The notes under the pieces were generated by a model, which was not told where the DNA came from, ran no database searches, and saw only the letters and a program-made list of their open reading frames with translations. Source: Thermodesulfovibrionales bacterium (GTDB lineage: Bacteria > Nitrospirota > Thermodesulfovibrionia > Thermodesulfovibrionales > Dissulfurispiraceae). Taken from it: DNA of 21,500 nt. Where the stretch lies: positions 17,897-39,396 of the forward strand of contig JAJOKM010000161.1 of the NCBI GenBank assembly GCA_021129835.1, read 5' to 3'. Each line of letters starts with the position of its first letter. Position 1 is the stretch's first letter. Positions 7,221 to 14,781 of the stretch are shown here, one piece after another. The position numbers and the translations under genes were made by a program.

Positions 7221-8448
7221 TAATATCCTCAAATGCTCTTTTTGCAAAAAGGGAGAGGATAATGTCAGGAAGCTTATTGCAGGACCGATGGTTTATATAT
7301 GCAATGAATGTGTTGAACTCTGCAAAGAAATAATAGAAGAAGAACTTCATGTGTCCGGGAAAAGACTGCATAGGAAACTGCCGACTCCAGTTGAAATAAA
7401 TAAGTTTTTAGATGATTATGTCATAGGACAGGAGAGGGCAAAAAGAATCCTTTCTGTGGCTGTCTACAACCACTACAAAAGGATATATTATGGTTCAAAA
7501 ACAGATGTGGAGTTGCAAAAAAGCAACATATTGCTCATTGGCCCGACAGGGACAGGTAAAACCCTCCTTGCCCAAACACTTGCCAGATTTCTTGATGTGC
7601 CATTTGCAATAGCAGATGCAACAACCCTCACAGAGGCCGGGTATGTAGGCGAGGATGTAGAGAATATATTGCTAAAATTACTCCAGTCATCTGGTTATGA
7701 TAATAAAAAAGCCCAGATAGGTATTATATACATCGACGAAATCGATAAGGTGAGCAGAAAGGCTGACAGTCCTTCAATAACCAGGGATGTATCAGGTGAA
7801 GGGGTTCAGCAAGCACTCTTGAAGATAATAGAGGGAACAATAGCAAATATACCTCCACAGGGTGGCAGAAAACATCCACAACAGGAATATATCAAGCTTA
7901 ATACAGAAAATATTCTTTTTATATGTGGAGGCGCTTTTGTAGGTCTTGCTGCAATAATAGAGCAGAGGATGGGTAAAAGGAGCATAGGATTCGGCGCTGA
8001 ACTTCTCAGCATTAACGGTAGAGAAAAGGAGAGTGGTAATATCCTGAGCCTCGCAGAACCAGAAGATTTAATGAAGTATGGGCTGATTCCGGAGTTTATT
8101 GGTAGACTTCCTGTTATGGCTGCCCTCGATGAACTGGATGAGCTGTCTCTTATAAAGATATTGACCGAGCCTAAGAATGCCCTTATAAAACAGTATCAGA
8201 AGCTGCTTACGATGGACAATGCCAGATTGAAGCTTACAGATGGCGCTTTGGCTGCTATAGCTAAAAAGGCGGTGGAGAAAAAAACAGGTGCGAGAGGACT
8301 GAGGGCAATCCTGGAGGATGTTATGCTTAATGTGATGTACGAATTGCCTTCTCAGAAGTGTGTGGTTGAGTGTATAATCAATGAGGATTCTATCTTAAAA
8401 AAAGAAGAGCCGATAATTACATCCGCGAAAAAGGCTGAATCGGCATAA
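7201..8448 (+). CDS. clpX: ATP-dependent Clp protease ATPase subunit ClpX
   Basis: The AAA+ unfoldase that recognises tagged or native substrates and threads them into ClpP. Of 415 residues, the N-terminal zinc-binding domain has Cys12, Cys15, Cys34 and Cys37. Walker A is GPTGTGKT (114-121), Walker B is IIYIDEID (175-182), the pore loop is GYVGED (147-152), the RKH loop is near 223-225, and sensor 2 is GARG (363-366). I start at ATG 7201, preceded by GAAGAAGGGGG; a TTG codon directly before it (7198) would add one residue. The gene starts inside clpP and ends 6 bp from the convergent dciA gene, with no terminator-like hairpin between them. The lon gene that often follows clpX is absent. Confidence 0.97.
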   Translation: MAKKTNNNILKCSFCKKGEDNVRKLIAGPMVYICNECVELCKEIIEEELHVSGKRLHRKLPTPVEINKFLDDYVIGQERAKRILSVAVYNHYKRIYYGSKTDVELQKSNILLIGPTGTGKTLLAQTLARFLDVPFAIADATTLTEAGYVGEDVENILLKLLQSSGYDNKKAQIGIIYIDEIDKVSRKADSPSITRDVSGEGVQQALLKIIEGTIANIPPQGGRKHPQQEYIKLNTENILFICGGAFVGLAAIIEQRMGKRSIGFGAELLSINGREKESGNILSLAEPEDLMKYGLIPEFIGRLPVMAALDELDELSLIKILTEPKNALIKQYQKLLTMDNARLKLTDGALAAIAKKAVEKKTGARGLRAILEDVMLNVMYELPSQKCVVECIINEDSILKKEEPIITSAKKAESA

Positions 8449-8454
8449 AACAGC

Positions 8455-8913
8455 TCACCGTTCAAGTTTTAAGCAAGCCTTAGTCATTCCCTTCCTTATA
8501 GCCTTTCTTATTGCTTCTCCGAGCTCGTTATCTTCAATCTCGGTGGTGATTTGATCTATCCATCTAATATCAGAATCAGATATAGCATTGGAATATCTAG
8601 TCGGGTTATTTGAGGATACCGAACTCCATGCTTTGCTATAGACATACCCATGTTTAAACCTTATTTCCTTGATGTTGTATGAATGAAGTTTTCCTATTAT
8701 ATCCTGCTTGAAGAACTTTAGTTGTCCAAGCCATACGGGGGAATCAACATTTATAAGCAATTCCTTGTCCTTTAGCTCTACTGGATAGGTATGAACTGAG
8801 AGAGGTCCATTGAACAGATTATTCCATTCCTTTCGCATGAGTTCGAGCTTGACCCTCTCCTCCATACCAAGATCCTTAAAAACAGAAGAAATGAGAGAGC
8901 CAATTGATTTCAT
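8455..8913 (-). CDS. dciA: DciA-like protein (DUF721), probable replicative helicase loader
   Basis: A 152-aa protein whose first ~85 residues match DUF721: a helical start (IGSLISSVFKDLGME), a tryptophan followed by a small beta region (KEWNNLFNGPLSVHTYPVEL, KDKELLINVDSPVWLGQLKF), then IIGKLHSYNIKEIRFKHG. Members in other bacteria (DciA) interact with DnaB and load it; here that is a family inference. The C-terminal third (after about residue 95) is charged and helical, as in several members. Its ATG overlaps the rpmB stop by one base (TAATG on the minus strand), indicating translational coupling. It converges on clpX with a 6-bp gap. Confidence 0.72.
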   Translation of the reverse strand: MKSIGSLISSVFKDLGMEERVKLELMRKEWNNLFNGPLSVHTYPVELKDKELLINVDSPVWLGQLKFFKQDIIGKLHSYNIKEIRFKHGYVYSKAWSSVSSNNPTRYSNAISDSDIRWIDQITTEIEDNELGEAIRKAIRKGMTKACLKLER

Positions 8914-9104
8914 TAACTCGCTTTTACTACCTTATTTGAGCGAATGCATCTCGTGCAGACATACATCTTTTTGGTGCTGCCACCTTTTGTCAAAATTCTG
9001 ATTCTCTGGATGTTTGGCATAAACACACGCTTTGTCTTATTATTTGCGTGACTCACACTGTTACCCATTACCTTTTTCTTTCCACAAACAGAACAGTTTG
9101 CCAT
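8913..9104 (-). CDS. rpmB: 50S ribosomal protein L28, zinc-binding (four-Cys) form
   Basis: A 63-aa L28 with the zinc-ribbon cysteines Cys4 and Cys7 (CSVC) and Cys50 and Cys53 (CTRC), plus the core GNSVSHANNKTKRVFMPNIQ. The frame extends 11 codons further upstream to 9137. ATG 9104 is preferred because it gives the canonical MANCSVCGKK N terminus and has AAGGAGGA about 6 nt upstream, inside that extension. It is transcribed with dciA and divergent from infB across a 128-bp spacer that carries a palindrome. Confidence 0.95.
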   Translation of the reverse strand: MANCSVCGKKKVMGNSVSHANNKTKRVFMPNIQRIRILTKGGSTKKMYVCTRCIRSNKVVKAS

Positions 9105-9149
9105 AAGGCTTCCTCCTTCGTTAATTTCGATGGACAATGTCCTTTAAAG

Positions 9150-9178
9150 TTGATTGCATAAAAACGGTTTTTTATGAT
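9150..9178 (+). promoter_or_regulatory. Sigma70-type promoter for infB
   Basis: TTGATT (9150-9155), a 17-bp spacer and TATGAT (9173-9178), about 55 bp before the infB ATG. A perfect inverted repeat overlaps its last base and continues downstream. I see no clear promoter for rpmB on the opposite strand. Confidence 0.45.
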
Positions 9179-9200
9179 AACATTATTAAGTGTAATGTTA
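9178..9200. promoter_or_regulatory. Perfect inverted repeat at the infB transcription start
   Basis: TAACATTA (9178-9185) and TAATGTTA (9193-9200) are exact 8-bp complements with a 7-nt spacer. They begin at the last base of the predicted -10 and so span the expected transcription start, a position suited to a repressor operator. It also lies upstream of the divergent rpmB gene. No regulator is known from the window. Confidence 0.4.
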
Positions 9201-9232
9201 CAAGTGAATAATTGGAGGTTTAAGGACATAAA

Positions 9233-11521
9233 ATGACAAACAAAGAGGTAAAAAGCATAGAACTGGCAAAAGAATTAGAGATGAGACCGACTGAAATTGT
9301 TAAGGCACTCGAAAGTGCCAGGGGTATGAAGTTTAAGAAGGGAACTACGAACATAAAACTCAGCGATGAAGAAGCAAAAAAGATAAGAGAGATGTTCAGT
9401 TCAGCAAAGGTGTCGAGTAAGGGGGAAATACCATCGATAAAAGAGCCAAGAGCAGAGGAGAGAAAGGAAGAGAAGGTCGAAAAGACTTCGCAGATTGAGA
9501 AAGTAAAACGGATGTCATTCATTGCCAGCCCTGAAAATAGAGGAGAGATAAAAATAGATGATTTGGTTGAAAAAGCAGGGATTGAGGAGGCAAAGGGAGT
9601 AAAAACAAGGACAGAAATGAAGAAGGTATTTCAGACAATAAAGAGAGTAGAGCCAAAGAAATGGGCTGAACAGAGACCTGGACCTGCAAGGAGGATAAGG
9701 GGTAAATTTAAAAAAACTGAACAATCGCCTTCGTTAATACCTCAACCTCAGATAACCGCACCAAGAAAGAAATCCATGCAATTAAAAGAAGGCACAACGG
9801 TCAAGGAATTTGCTGAACTGATAGGACAGAGAATTCCCGTGGTAATTAAGAAGTTTATGGAATTGGGCTATATGCCAACTGTCAACCAGGTGTTAGATAC
9901 TGATGTTGCGATGCTTGTAGCAGATAGCTTTAATGTAAAGGTTGAATTCGTTGCTTCTGAACAGATAGACATTATGGAGGAAATTGCAGATGATGCCGCA
10001 AGCCTTTTACCAAAACCTCCTGTTGTTACAATAATGGGACATATTGATCATGGAAAGACTTCTTTATTGGATGCAACAAGACAGACAAAGGTGATCGAGA
10101 CTGAAGCAGGAGGGATCACACAGCATATCGGCGCCTACAAGGTATCCCTACAGGAGAAGGAGATAGTATTTCTTGATACGCCAGGGCATGAAGCATTTAC
10201 TGCCATGAGGGCAAGAGGAGCAAAAGTGACGGATGTCGTTGTTCTTGTGGTGGCTGCGGATGACGGAGTCATGCCACAAACTGTCGAGGCAATAAATCAT
10301 GCAAAGGCAGCTAATGTCCCCATTGTTGTAGCTATCAACAAGATAGACAAACCTGAAGCAAATCTATCAAAGGTGAGAAGCGAGCTTGCGGAATATGGAA
10401 TAATATCCGAAGAATGGGGAGGGCAGAACATATTTGTGGAGGTTTCGGCAAAACAGAAGATAGGCATAGATCGTCTATTGGAGATGATATTGCTCCAGTC
10501 AGAGATTATGGAATTAAAAGCAAACCCTAACAAAGCTTCAAAGGGAATAATCATCGAGTCAAAACTCGATAGAGGCAAAGGTGCGGTTGCGACTGTAATT
10601 ACCCAGGCGGGGACACTAAAGGTCGGAGACGCCTTTGTTGCAGGAAGTACTTCTGGCAAGGTAAGGGCATTGATAAATGACAGGGGGGAAAAGATACAGA
10701 GTGCAGGTCCCGCGGTTCCTGTTGAGATTATTGGCTTTTCAGAAGTTCCAAATGCTGGCGATGTGCTTGTCTGCGTAGAGGACGAGAGAAAGGCAAGACA
10801 GATTGCCTTTGCAAGGCTACAGAAACAGAGGCTTGCAGAAGGCAGACGACATAAGAAATTAACCCTTGATGAAGTATACGCAAAGATAAAAGAAGGACAG
10901 ATAAAGGATTTGAACATCATTATTAAAGGCGATGTGCAGGGCTCTGTAAAAGCAATGACGAGTGCACTCGAAGGGATCGACCATCCAGCAGAGGTTAATG
11001 TAAGGGTTATTCATGCATCAGTTGGTGGCATAAATGAATCTGATGTAATGTTAGCTGCGGCTTCTAATGCAATTATTATTGGTTTTAATGTGCGACCTGA
11101 ACCAAAGGTGCCCCATCTTGCAGAAAAAGAAGGCGTCGATATAAGGCTTTATAATATAATTTATGACGCGATCGAGGATATCAAAAAGGCGATAGAAGGA
11201 CTTCTGGAGCCAATCATCAGGGAAAAGGTCATAGGAAGGGCAGAAGTCAGGAATATCTTTCAGATATCAAGGTTGGGTGTCATTGCTGGTTGCTATGTGA
11301 TAGATGGTTTAATAAACCGCGCAAGTGATGGCATAAGGGTTATCAGAAATAATATTGTTGCTTATGAAGGCAAGATTTCTTCGCTGAAAAGATTTAAGGA
11401 AGATATCAGGGAAGTGAAAACAGGCTATGAATGCGGCATTATGATAGAGAATTTTAATGACATAAAGGTTGGAGATATTTTGGAAGACTATGTTATCGAA
11501 AAGGTAGCAGCAGAGATGTAA
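9233..11521 (+). CDS. infB: Translation initiation factor IF-2
   Basis: The GTPase that brings initiator tRNA to the 30S subunit and promotes subunit joining. Of 762 aa, an N-terminal IF2_N helical motif lies near residues 6-55 and a second near 184-235 (GTTVKEFAELIGQRIPVVIKKFMELG). A lysine/glutamate-rich linker joins them. The GTPase domain carries GHIDHGKT (269-276), DTPGHEAF (315-322) and NKID (369-372). Domains II, III and C1/C2 follow to the end (for example IIKGDVQGSVKAM and RNIFQISRLGVIAGCYV). The usual G1 valine (GHVDHGKT) is isoleucine here, a mild change. ATG 9233 has AAGGA 6 nt upstream and GGAGG a little further. It heads the infB-rbfA-nrnA cluster; nusA, often upstream, is absent. 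Confidence 0.97.
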   Translation: MTNKEVKSIELAKELEMRPTEIVKALESARGMKFKKGTTNIKLSDEEAKKIREMFSSAKVSSKGEIPSIKEPRAEERKEEKVEKTSQIEKVKRMSFIASPENRGEIKIDDLVEKAGIEEAKGVKTRTEMKKVFQTIKRVEPKKWAEQRPGPARRIRGKFKKTEQSPSLIPQPQITAPRKKSMQLKEGTTVKEFAELIGQRIPVVIKKFMELGYMPTVNQVLDTDVAMLVADSFNVKVEFVASEQIDIMEEIADDAASLLPKPPVVTIMGHIDHGKTSLLDATRQTKVIETEAGGITQHIGAYKVSLQEKEIVFLDTPGHEAFTAMRARGAKVTDVVVLVVAADDGVMPQTVEAINHAKAANVPIVVAINKIDKPEANLSKVRSELAEYGIISEEWGGQNIFVEVSAKQKIGIDRLLEMILLQSEIMELKANPNKASKGIIIESKLDRGKGAVATVITQAGTLKVGDAFVAGSTSGKVRALINDRGEKIQSAGPAVPVEIIGFSEVPNAGDVLVCVEDERKARQIAFARLQKQRLAEGRRHKKLTLDEVYAKIKEGQIKDLNIIIKGDVQGSVKAMTSALEGIDHPAEVNVRVIHASVGGINESDVMLAAASNAIIIGFNVRPEPKVPHLAEKEGVDIRLYNIIYDAIEDIKKAIEGLLEPIIREKVIGRAEVRNIFQISRLGVIAGCYVIDGLINRASDGIRVIRNNIVAYEGKISSLKRFKEDIREVKTGYECGIMIENFNDIKVGDILEDYVIEKVAAEM

Positions 11522-11528
11522 CAAGGCA

Positions 11529-11549
11529 TTGATGGGCCTTGCCCATCAA
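11529..11549 (+). other. Perfect hairpin after infB
   Basis: TTGATGGGC (11529-11537), loop CTT, GCCCATCAA (11541-11549): a 9-bp stem beginning 8 nt after the infB stop. No T-run follows (the next bases are ACTCTCAGATT), so it is at best a weak terminator. It could instead stabilise mRNA or be a palindromic repeat. Confidence 0.4.
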
Positions 11550-11570
11550 ACTCTCAGATTAAAACTATTT

Positions 11571-11622
11571 GTAACTACTCAGGTTCACGGTTGAAAAACG
11601 ATTAAAATTAAACAGGCTGAAC
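11571..11622. repeat. MITE-like hairpin element, copy 2 (truncated)
   Basis: Begins with the family end GTAACTACTCAGG and is identical to copy 1 for its first 22 bases. It lacks 22 bases present in copy 1, then matches it again for 30 bases (11593-11622 against 2736-2765). The right half, including the right terminal repeat, is missing. It lies between infB and rbfA and ends 18 bp before a possible upstream rbfA start codon. Confidence 0.75.
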
Positions 11623-11685
11623 TACTACAAAAAGGTAAGAATGGGGGTTGTCTCCCCTAATATTTTGATAATTGGTGATGATGTC

Positions 11686-12069
11686 ATGCATCCATATAAA
11701 AGGTCAAAAAGATTGGGCGCTCTCCTTAGAGAAGAGATTGCAGATATAATAATAACAAAGGTACAAGATACCCGCCTTGGATTTGTCACCGTTACCGATG
11801 TAGATCTCTCAAAAGACCTTAAGAATGCAAGGGTATTCATAAGCATACTGGATGATAGAGATAGAGATAGAGATGTTACTATCGAAATCCTGAATTCAGC
11901 AAGAGGTTTTATTCGAAATGAGGTCTCAAAGAGGGTGAGGGTAAAGTTTATCCCGACTATTGAATTCAGAATTGACAGATCTATAGATCACGGCGGCAGG
12001 ATTGAAAAGCTGTTAAGTGAAATAAGGGAAGGACATGTTACCACCGATAGAGTTACTCCAACTACTTAA
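11686..12069 (+). CDS. rbfA: Ribosome-binding factor A
   Basis: A 30S maturation factor with a KH-like fold, active in late 16S processing and cold adaptation. From ATG 11686 it has 127 aa: RSKRLGALLREEIADII, the conserved DTRLGFVTVTDVDLSKDLKNARVFIS, then ARGFIRNEVSKRVRVKFIPTIEFRID. I prefer ATG 11686 because MHPYKRSKRLG fits the family N terminus and GGTGAT lies 8 nt upstream. The frame stays open to ATG 11641, which has AAAGG 5 nt upstream and would add 15 residues; that start cannot be excluded. A GATAGA hexamer repeated three times (11854-11871) encodes the alternating DRDRDRD run in the loop after strand 2. The 3' end overlaps nrnA by 35 nt. Confidence 0.92.
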   Translation: MHPYKRSKRLGALLREEIADIIITKVQDTRLGFVTVTDVDLSKDLKNARVFISILDDRDRDRDVTIEILNSARGFIRNEVSKRVRVKFIPTIEFRIDRSIDHGGRIEKLLSEIREGHVTTDRVTPTT

Positions 12070-13036
12070 GAACGAGAATAATTTTATAATAGCAACTCAC
12101 ATAAACCCTGATGGAGACGGACTCGGTTCTTCTATTGCCCTTTCGATGGCCCTTCAGGCGTTTGGCAAAAGGACAATTCTTTTATGCAGGGATCCTGTGC
12201 CATGGCAGTATAAGTTCCTCCCGGGTCAGGAAAGACTTTTTGTATTTAAAGAAATACAACATACAGGATATAAGGCGCAGGATTTTAAAAACCTGATACT
12301 CGTAGATTGCAATGATATTGACCGTATCACAGATTCCAAAGATCAAGACGATCAAATTGCGAGACATCTGACTGCCGGCAGCCGACTATCTACTGCGGTG
12401 ATAGACCATCATGGAACTGAAAAGTCATTTGGCGATATACGCTGGGTAAGACCTGATTCAGCGGCCACCGGCCTGATGCTTTTTTATCTTATAAGGGAAC
12501 TCGGAATAAAGATTACAGCAGAAATTGCGATAAACCTTTATGCGGCGATAGCTACTGATACTGGCAACTTTCGTTTTAAGAGCACGACTCCAGAGGTCCT
12601 TCGCGTTGCCGCAGACCTGGTGGAGGCAGGAGCAAAACCCTATGTGATTTACGAGGAGCTTTTTGGATCATGGAGCAGGGAGCGATTTGCTTTATTTACC
12701 AAAGTGCTTGGCACACTACGGACAGAAAATGGTATAGCCGTTACTAAAGTCACCAGAGAGATGCTCGAAGAGACATTAACAACTCATGATGATACCGAGC
12801 ACTTCGTCGGGCTCCCGATGACTATTAAGGGCACGAAGGTATCGGCGCTCTTCAAAGAGGTCGAAGATAATTATTACAAGGTGAGCCTTAGGTCAAGAGA
12901 TGACATAAATGTGGCACAGATTGCAGAGCTGTTCGGCGGCGGAGGACATAAAAACGCCGCCGGTTACAAGATAAAGGCTGACATTGAATCAGCAGAAAAG
13001 AGACTCTTAAATACGTTAGCCCATTCTGAACAGTAA
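12035..13036 (+). CDS. nrnA: DHH/DHHA1 phosphoesterase, NrnA-like nanoRNase / pAp phosphatase
   Basis: A 333-aa cytosolic DHH-family enzyme that in relatives degrades 2-5 nt RNAs from the 5' end and dephosphorylates pAp to AMP. Metal-binding motifs are HINPDGD (22-28), the Asp in LVDCND (Asp91), DHH (124-126) and DTGNF (175-179). The C-terminal DHHA1 domain has the substrate-binding GGGGHKNAAG (301-310). The start ATG 12035 lies inside rbfA with AAGGGAAGG upstream. The infB-rbfA-nrnA order is widespread, and truB, which usually comes next, is not here. A perfect palindrome follows immediately and separates it from the convergent hydrogenase operon. Confidence 0.9.
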   Translation: MLPPIELLQLLKNENNFIIATHINPDGDGLGSSIALSMALQAFGKRTILLCRDPVPWQYKFLPGQERLFVFKEIQHTGYKAQDFKNLILVDCNDIDRITDSKDQDDQIARHLTAGSRLSTAVIDHHGTEKSFGDIRWVRPDSAATGLMLFYLIRELGIKITAEIAINLYAAIATDTGNFRFKSTTPEVLRVAADLVEAGAKPYVIYEELFGSWSRERFALFTKVLGTLRTENGIAVTKVTREMLEETLTTHDDTEHFVGLPMTIKGTKVSALFKEVEDNYYKVSLRSRDDINVAQIAELFGGGGHKNAAGYKIKADIESAEKRLLNTLAHSEQ

Positions 13037-13056
13037 GGGCGAAAAAATTTTCGCCC
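13037..13056. terminator. Perfect palindrome between convergent nrnA and hydrogenase operon
   Basis: GGGCGAAAA and TTTTCGCCC with two A between, a 9-bp stem starting directly after the nrnA stop and 20 bp before the end of the hydrogenase large-subunit gene. It could terminate both convergent transcripts, because the T-runs lie in the stem. It also resembles a dispersed GGGCGAA-type intergenic repeat, so terminator function is an inference. Confidence 0.4.
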
Positions 13057-13076
13057 CTACCATCTATTACAACACG

Positions 13077-14756
13077 TTATTTTTTATCCAGATCAACAAC
13101 ATGTATAGCACATGCCATGCACGGGTCAAACGAACGTATTGTCCTTAATGCCTCAAGTGGTGTATTCGAATCAACAACAGGAGTACCAATAAGCGAGGCT
13201 TCACATGGTCCGAGTTCACCTTTTTCATTTCTCGGCGCCATATTAAATGTGGAAGGCACAACTATTTGAAAGTTCTTGATCTTCCCACCATCGATAACAG
13301 GCCAGTGAGAGAGCACCCCCCTCGGCGCCTCATGAAAACCGACTCCCCTTATCTCTCCTGCAGGAAACTCAGGCGGGTTAAAGCTGTCCCTATCTCCTTT
13401 TCCAATATTGTCAATCAACAGTTCCCATTGCCTATGGAGGGTTTCATACATTACAGCACATCGTACCGCCTTTGCCACATGACGCCCGGGCGTTGAATGG
13501 AGTGCGTTCAATGGAACATTTATACCTACAATATTACTTATGGTCGCCAAGGCGCTGTCGGTGTATTTCTTCGTGGCCGTATGCCCTGCAGCATACATAG
13601 CCAAAACATTCGCCAATGGACCAACTTGCACAGGCTTCCCATGAAAGGTGGGGGCCTTAGACCAGGAATACTTTTCGTCAACCATAAACTCCGTGTAGTG
13701 AGGATCTGTCTCCCCTTCCCACGGGTGGAGGGTCTTGTCTTCTTTATACCATGAATGCTTAACAGTCTCTTTAACACCGTCTATGAAAAATTCATCAAAA
13801 GGGTCTCTTATCGGCCGAAAGGTGGCGAGATCGCCATTTTCTATATACCCGCCTGGCAGCTCAAATACCGTGCCCTTTGTATCCAGTGGCAGCTCAGGAA
13901 CAGAGAGATAGTTAGTGACGCCTGCCCCGTACTTAAACCAATCGGCATAGAAAGCGCTTATTGCACAGGCATCAACAAAATACACCTCCTTAACAAAGTC
14001 CCCAACTTCGTCAATAATGCTCTTGATCTTGAAAAGCCTCTCCATATTTAGTGATGATTGGCTGTCAAGGTAGATCGGATTTGCAACCCCTCCGACTGCC
14101 AGATTCTGGATATGCGGGGTCTTGCCCCCAAGAATGGCTACGACCATGTTAATCTTGCGCTGATAATCGAGTGCCTGTAGATAATGCGCCACAAAAAGTA
14201 GATTTTCCTCAGGGCGAAGCTTCATCTCCGGATGTCCCCAATGCCCATCCCCAGCAAATACCCCTAACTGCCCTGTCTCAACAAATACTCTGAATCTATC
14301 CTGCACCTCTTTGAAGTGCTGACGGCTGTTTAAGTGCCAATTGGATATACGAGCGGCAAGCCTCGCTGTCTTTGATGGATCAGCATTCAACGCCGAAGGA
14401 ATATCTACCCAATCAAGGGAGGCGAGGTGGTAAAAGTGGACAATATGACCATGAACAGAATGTGCCGAAATAATAAGATTCCTGATGAATTGTGCATTGA
14501 GCGGTATCTCTATCTTCAGCGCATTTTCGACTGCCCTTACCGAGGCCAGACCATGCACTGTAGTGCATACCCCGCATATCCTCTGCGTAAAGAGCCATGC
14601 ATCACGTGGATCTATCCCCTTAAGGATAATTTCTAAGCCACGAAACGCCGTTCCTGATGACCACGCATTGCTGATATGTCCACCAGTTATTTCGCAGTCT
14701 ACCCTTAAATGACCTTCAATCCTTGTAACGGGATCGATGGTTATTACTTTCGACAT
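13077..14756 (-). CDS. hybC: [NiFe] hydrogenase large (catalytic) subunit, Hyb type (group 1)
   Basis: The Ni-Fe active-site subunit, which oxidises H2 at the periplasmic face as a partner of the Tat-exported small subunit. Of 559 aa, the L1 motif RICGVCTTVH has the Ni/Fe ligands Cys61 and Cys64. The C-terminal motif DPCMACAIH has Cys546, Cys549 and His552. A seven-residue tail (VVDLDKK) follows His552 and should be removed by a maturation protease after nickel insertion; it is shorter than in E. coli HybC. The N-terminal IDPVTRIEGHLRVD and the length fit the HybC/HybL family. It has no signal peptide, as expected for co-export with the small subunit. ATG 14756 follows AGGAGGAG. It is the last gene of the operon, and no hybD/hybP protease or hyp genes follow. 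Confidence 0.95.
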   Translation of the reverse strand: MSKVITIDPVTRIEGHLRVDCEITGGHISNAWSSGTAFRGLEIILKGIDPRDAWLFTQRICGVCTTVHGLASVRAVENALKIEIPLNAQFIRNLIISAHSVHGHIVHFYHLASLDWVDIPSALNADPSKTARLAARISNWHLNSRQHFKEVQDRFRVFVETGQLGVFAGDGHWGHPEMKLRPEENLLFVAHYLQALDYQRKINMVVAILGGKTPHIQNLAVGGVANPIYLDSQSSLNMERLFKIKSIIDEVGDFVKEVYFVDACAISAFYADWFKYGAGVTNYLSVPELPLDTKGTVFELPGGYIENGDLATFRPIRDPFDEFFIDGVKETVKHSWYKEDKTLHPWEGETDPHYTEFMVDEKYSWSKAPTFHGKPVQVGPLANVLAMYAAGHTATKKYTDSALATISNIVGINVPLNALHSTPGRHVAKAVRCAVMYETLHRQWELLIDNIGKGDRDSFNPPEFPAGEIRGVGFHEAPRGVLSHWPVIDGGKIKNFQIVVPSTFNMAPRNEKGELGPCEASLIGTPVVDSNTPLEALRTIRSFDPCMACAIHVVDLDKK

Positions 14757-14781
14757 AGCAAACTCCTCCTAACACTTAATA

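Noticed and set aside
8449..8454. Terminator between convergent clpX and dciA
   Set aside because: Only 6 bp separate the stop codons, and no hairpin with a T-run is visible nearby.
9105..9137. N-terminal extension of L28 by 11 residues
   Set aside because: It would translate the strong SD of the canonical MANCSVCGKK start.
10297..10920. 207-codon open frame antisense to infB
   Set aside because: It lies entirely opposite conserved IF-2 coding sequence, has no SD and has a composition typical of a reverse-complement shadow.
13095..13120. Selenocysteine version of the hydrogenase large subunit
   Set aside because: The C-terminal DPCMAC ligands are both encoded as Cys codons with no in-frame TGA.
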